NCBI GenBank assembly: GCA_937141405.1
Contig: CAKZQQ010000008.1
Span: 1 to 64,000, forward strand
Reading direction: 5' to 3'
Length of the DNA: 64,000 bases
Origin: an uncultured Campylobacterota bacterium
GTDB taxonomy: Bacteria; Campylobacterota; Campylobacteria; Campylobacterales; Sulfurovaceae
Shown in pieces: positions 62,417-64,000 of this stretch (position 1 is the first letter of the stretch; the number at the start of each line of letters is the position of its first letter). Under the pieces are notes generated by a model. That model saw nothing but the letters and a program-made list of their open reading frames with translations, did not search any database and was not told where the DNA came from. The position numbers and the translations under genes are program-made.

Positions 62417-64000
62417 CTAAAATCAACAGGATCCATATCGATAGTAACGGCTCGCTCATTGATGCTATGCAAAGCTCTGAGGAGTTTTGATCTCTCTTGC
62501 GATCGAACTACGATATGATAACGATAACTATTGGCTATCCGCTCTATGGGTGCAACACCTGAATCCATAATCTCCACATCCTCAATCCTTTTGAGTTTCT
62601 CAGTAATCTTCTGCGTTATATCTTTAGCTTTTTGCACATCTTTTTGTGTTATCAATACTCTCGCGAGACTTGAAAAAGGTGGGTAGGATGCCATCTCTCT
62701 AAAACTAAGCTCATCTTTTAAAAATAGCTCATAATCTTCCAGATACCCTTCATAAGTCTCTTTTTGTGCACTCTGGATGATAACCTCAGCCTCTTTAGCC
62801 CTTCCACTTCTACCGGCCACTTGAAATAGGAGACTTAATGCTCGCTCTTTGGCTCTATAATCAGCAAGCGAGATGATATAATCAAGCCCCATGATGACGC
62901 TCAGCGTTATATTGCCGTAGTCGTGCCCTTTACTGAGCATCTGTGTTCCAAGCAATATTCTGCTCTCTCCACTTTCAAATCGCCCCAATGCCTCTGTAAG
63001 TTTTTTATGTGTTGTGATGCTATCTTTATCAAACTGCTCTATCGAGATATCTTCTATCGCTTCGTTGATAAGCTCTATCGCCTCAGCAGTCCCAAGACGC
63101 TCACTGCTTAGAGGTGCATATCCACAACTTGGGCACTCCTCTATGATAGGCTGCGTAAAGCCACAATAGTGACATCGCAAGTGCCTATGTCTTCGGTGTA
63201 GTGCCATGCCAACGGAGCAAAATGGGCACTTTACAGACTCGCCGCATGATTTGCAATAGAGATACTTAAAACTCCCTCTTGTGGGTAAAAATACAAGTAT
63301 CTGTCCGTCATTTTTATGATGCGTCTCGATAGCATTTGTAATATCTGTATTAATACTATCTCCGGCTACAAATCGATACTCTTTTTTGGTTTTGATAAAT
63401 GTTTTATCGAGCTTGACAACGGGATATTTATGATAACTATTTACCTGTGGGGTTGCGGAGCATAAGAGTACTTTTGCACCAATTTTCTTTGCGATAAAAA
63501 GTGCAACATCTCGTGCATTGTAGCGTGGTTTGCTCATCGATTTGTAGCTATCATCATGCTCCTCATCCACGACGATAAGTCCGATATCCTTGAGTGGGGT
63601 AAAGAGTGCGCTTCTCGCCCCTGCGACTACCCTAGCTTCGCCACTCAATATCTTAGCAAGAGCACGCTCTTTTTGTTTCTTGGTAAGTCTTGAGTGCCAT
63701 ATCACGACACTTGAGCCAAAATAGCTCTCAAGTCGCTGCTGCATCTGTGGTGTTAGTGAGATCTCAGGCATAAGCAAAAGCGCATTTTTGCCACTTTTAA
63801 GCGCTTCGCAAATGAGTGAGATAAATATCTCACTCTTCCCTGAACCGGTCACCCCAAAAAGCAGTGAAGTATCCTCTTCTTGTATGGCATCAAATGCGCT
63901 TTGCTGATATTTTGTAAGTTTTGGAGGTTGGGGGTCTATAGGTGTCTGAACACACTTTATCTCGCTATCATAAGGGACAAAAAGAGCCAATGCTTCACCG
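62413..64000 (-). CDS. priA: primosomal protein N' (replication restart helicase), N-terminus outside the window
   Basis: The frame is open to the window edge, giving 528 residues; PriA normally has about 100 more at the N-terminus, so the start is outside. Helicase motifs: [14 protein letters not shown] (Walker A), VVDEEHD, GSRSALF-type loop and SATPQVNSY. Four Cys pairs for two zinc ions are seen ([26 protein letters not shown]). It reloads DnaB at stalled forks. Confidence 0.95.
   Translation of the reverse strand, partial: GEALALFVPYDSEIKCVQTPIDPQPPKLTKYQQSAFDAIQEEDTSLLFGVTGSGKSEIFISLICEALKSGKNALLLMPEISLTPQMQQRLESYFGSSVVIWHSRLTKKQKERALAKILSGEARVVAGARSALFTPLKDIGLIVVDEEHDDSYKSMSKPRYNARDVALFIAKKIGAKVLLCSATPQVNSYHKYPVVKLDKTFIKTKKEYRFVAGDSINTDITNAIETHHKNDGQILVFLPTRGSFKYLYCKSCGESVKCPFCSVGMALHRRHRHLRCHYCGFTQPIIEECPSCGYAPLSSERLGTAEAIELINEAIEDISIEQFDKDSITTHKKLTEALGRFESGESRILLGTQMLSKGHDYGNITLSVIMGLDYIISLADYRAKERALSLLFQVAGRSGRAKEAEVIIQSAQKETYEGYLEDYELFLKDELSFREMASYPPFSSLARVLITQKDVQKAKDITQKITEKLKRIEDVEIMDSGVAPIERIANSYRYHIVVRSQERSKLLRALHSINERAVTIDMDPVDFS

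Noticed and set aside
1-64000. CRISPR arrays, rRNA operons, tRNAs and intact insertion sequences
   Set aside because: No regularly spaced direct repeats, rRNA segments, cloverleaf sequences apart from the tRNA-like part of tmRNA, or transposase genes were seen.

Overview
The window looks like chromosome of a Campylobacterota bacterium, probably a sulfur-oxidising Sulfurimonas/Sulfuricurvum-type organism. The DNA is AT-rich and genes are packed with 4-8 bp overlaps. Housekeeping genes are of the epsilonproteobacterial type (short ComEC, PgbA-type surface protein, split GlcD/GlcF-like oxidase), and a one-piece tmRNA encodes the tag ANNTDYRPAYAVA. The genus is an inference; nothing here fixes it.

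Layout. (1) 1-14.6 kb: a plus-strand cluster of the aryl polyene/flexirubin type. It has two carrier proteins, two active and two Cys-less ketosynthases, an aromatic amino acid ammonia lyase, ketoreductase, dehydratase, AMP-ligase, acyltransferase, LolA-like and MMPL export proteins, plus a BtrH-like protein and an ABC exporter. Its 5' end lies outside the window. (2) 14.8-32.5 kb: conserved core genes (MipA, Fe-S oxidase, hemN, argF, hemB, pilT, tal, aat, clpA, clpS, bioD, pyrB, pabB, rsmG, ribA). (3) 32.4-34.0 kb: a rearranged stretch in which the ribA promoter and first codons are duplicated in direct orientation about 1.5 kb apart. They flank two orphan exported-protein genes and end in a chimera with the 3' end of a lost substrate-binding-protein gene. 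(4) 34-42.8 kb: on the minus strand, a TonB-dependent receptor and a TupA-like oxyanion-binding protein behind two ModE-like boxes. A tight five-gene operon follows directly (haem-oxygenase-like oxidase, Asp/Glu racemase, adenylate-forming ligase, ATP-grasp ligase, flippase) and resembles an uncharacterised small-molecule pathway. (5) 42.8-48.3 kb: a DUF2339 giant membrane protein, small membrane proteins, tmRNA, a structured repeat element and alr. (6) 48.4-51.6 kb: agmatine catabolism genes aguA and aguB separated by a minus-strand retron (predicted msr-msd RNA, a 47-residue membrane peptide, reverse transcriptase). (7) 51.7-64 kb: MFS exporter, truncated haemoglobin, NUDIX, M23 peptidase, PgbA-like, glcD, yihY, comEC, dnaB, a second copy of the structured element, ispG and the 3' part of priA.

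Main candidates for something undescribed: (a) the ModE-box/TonB/TupA operon joined to the orphan biosynthetic operon, which together could be a molybdate/tungstate-responsive metallophore or uptake locus; (b) the retron with a translationally coupled 47-residue single-TM protein; (c) a two-copy, about 270 bp repeat family whose long closing stems and inner stems differ in sequence between copies but keep pairing, as expected for a structured RNA. All functions come from reading motifs and context; no database search was run.
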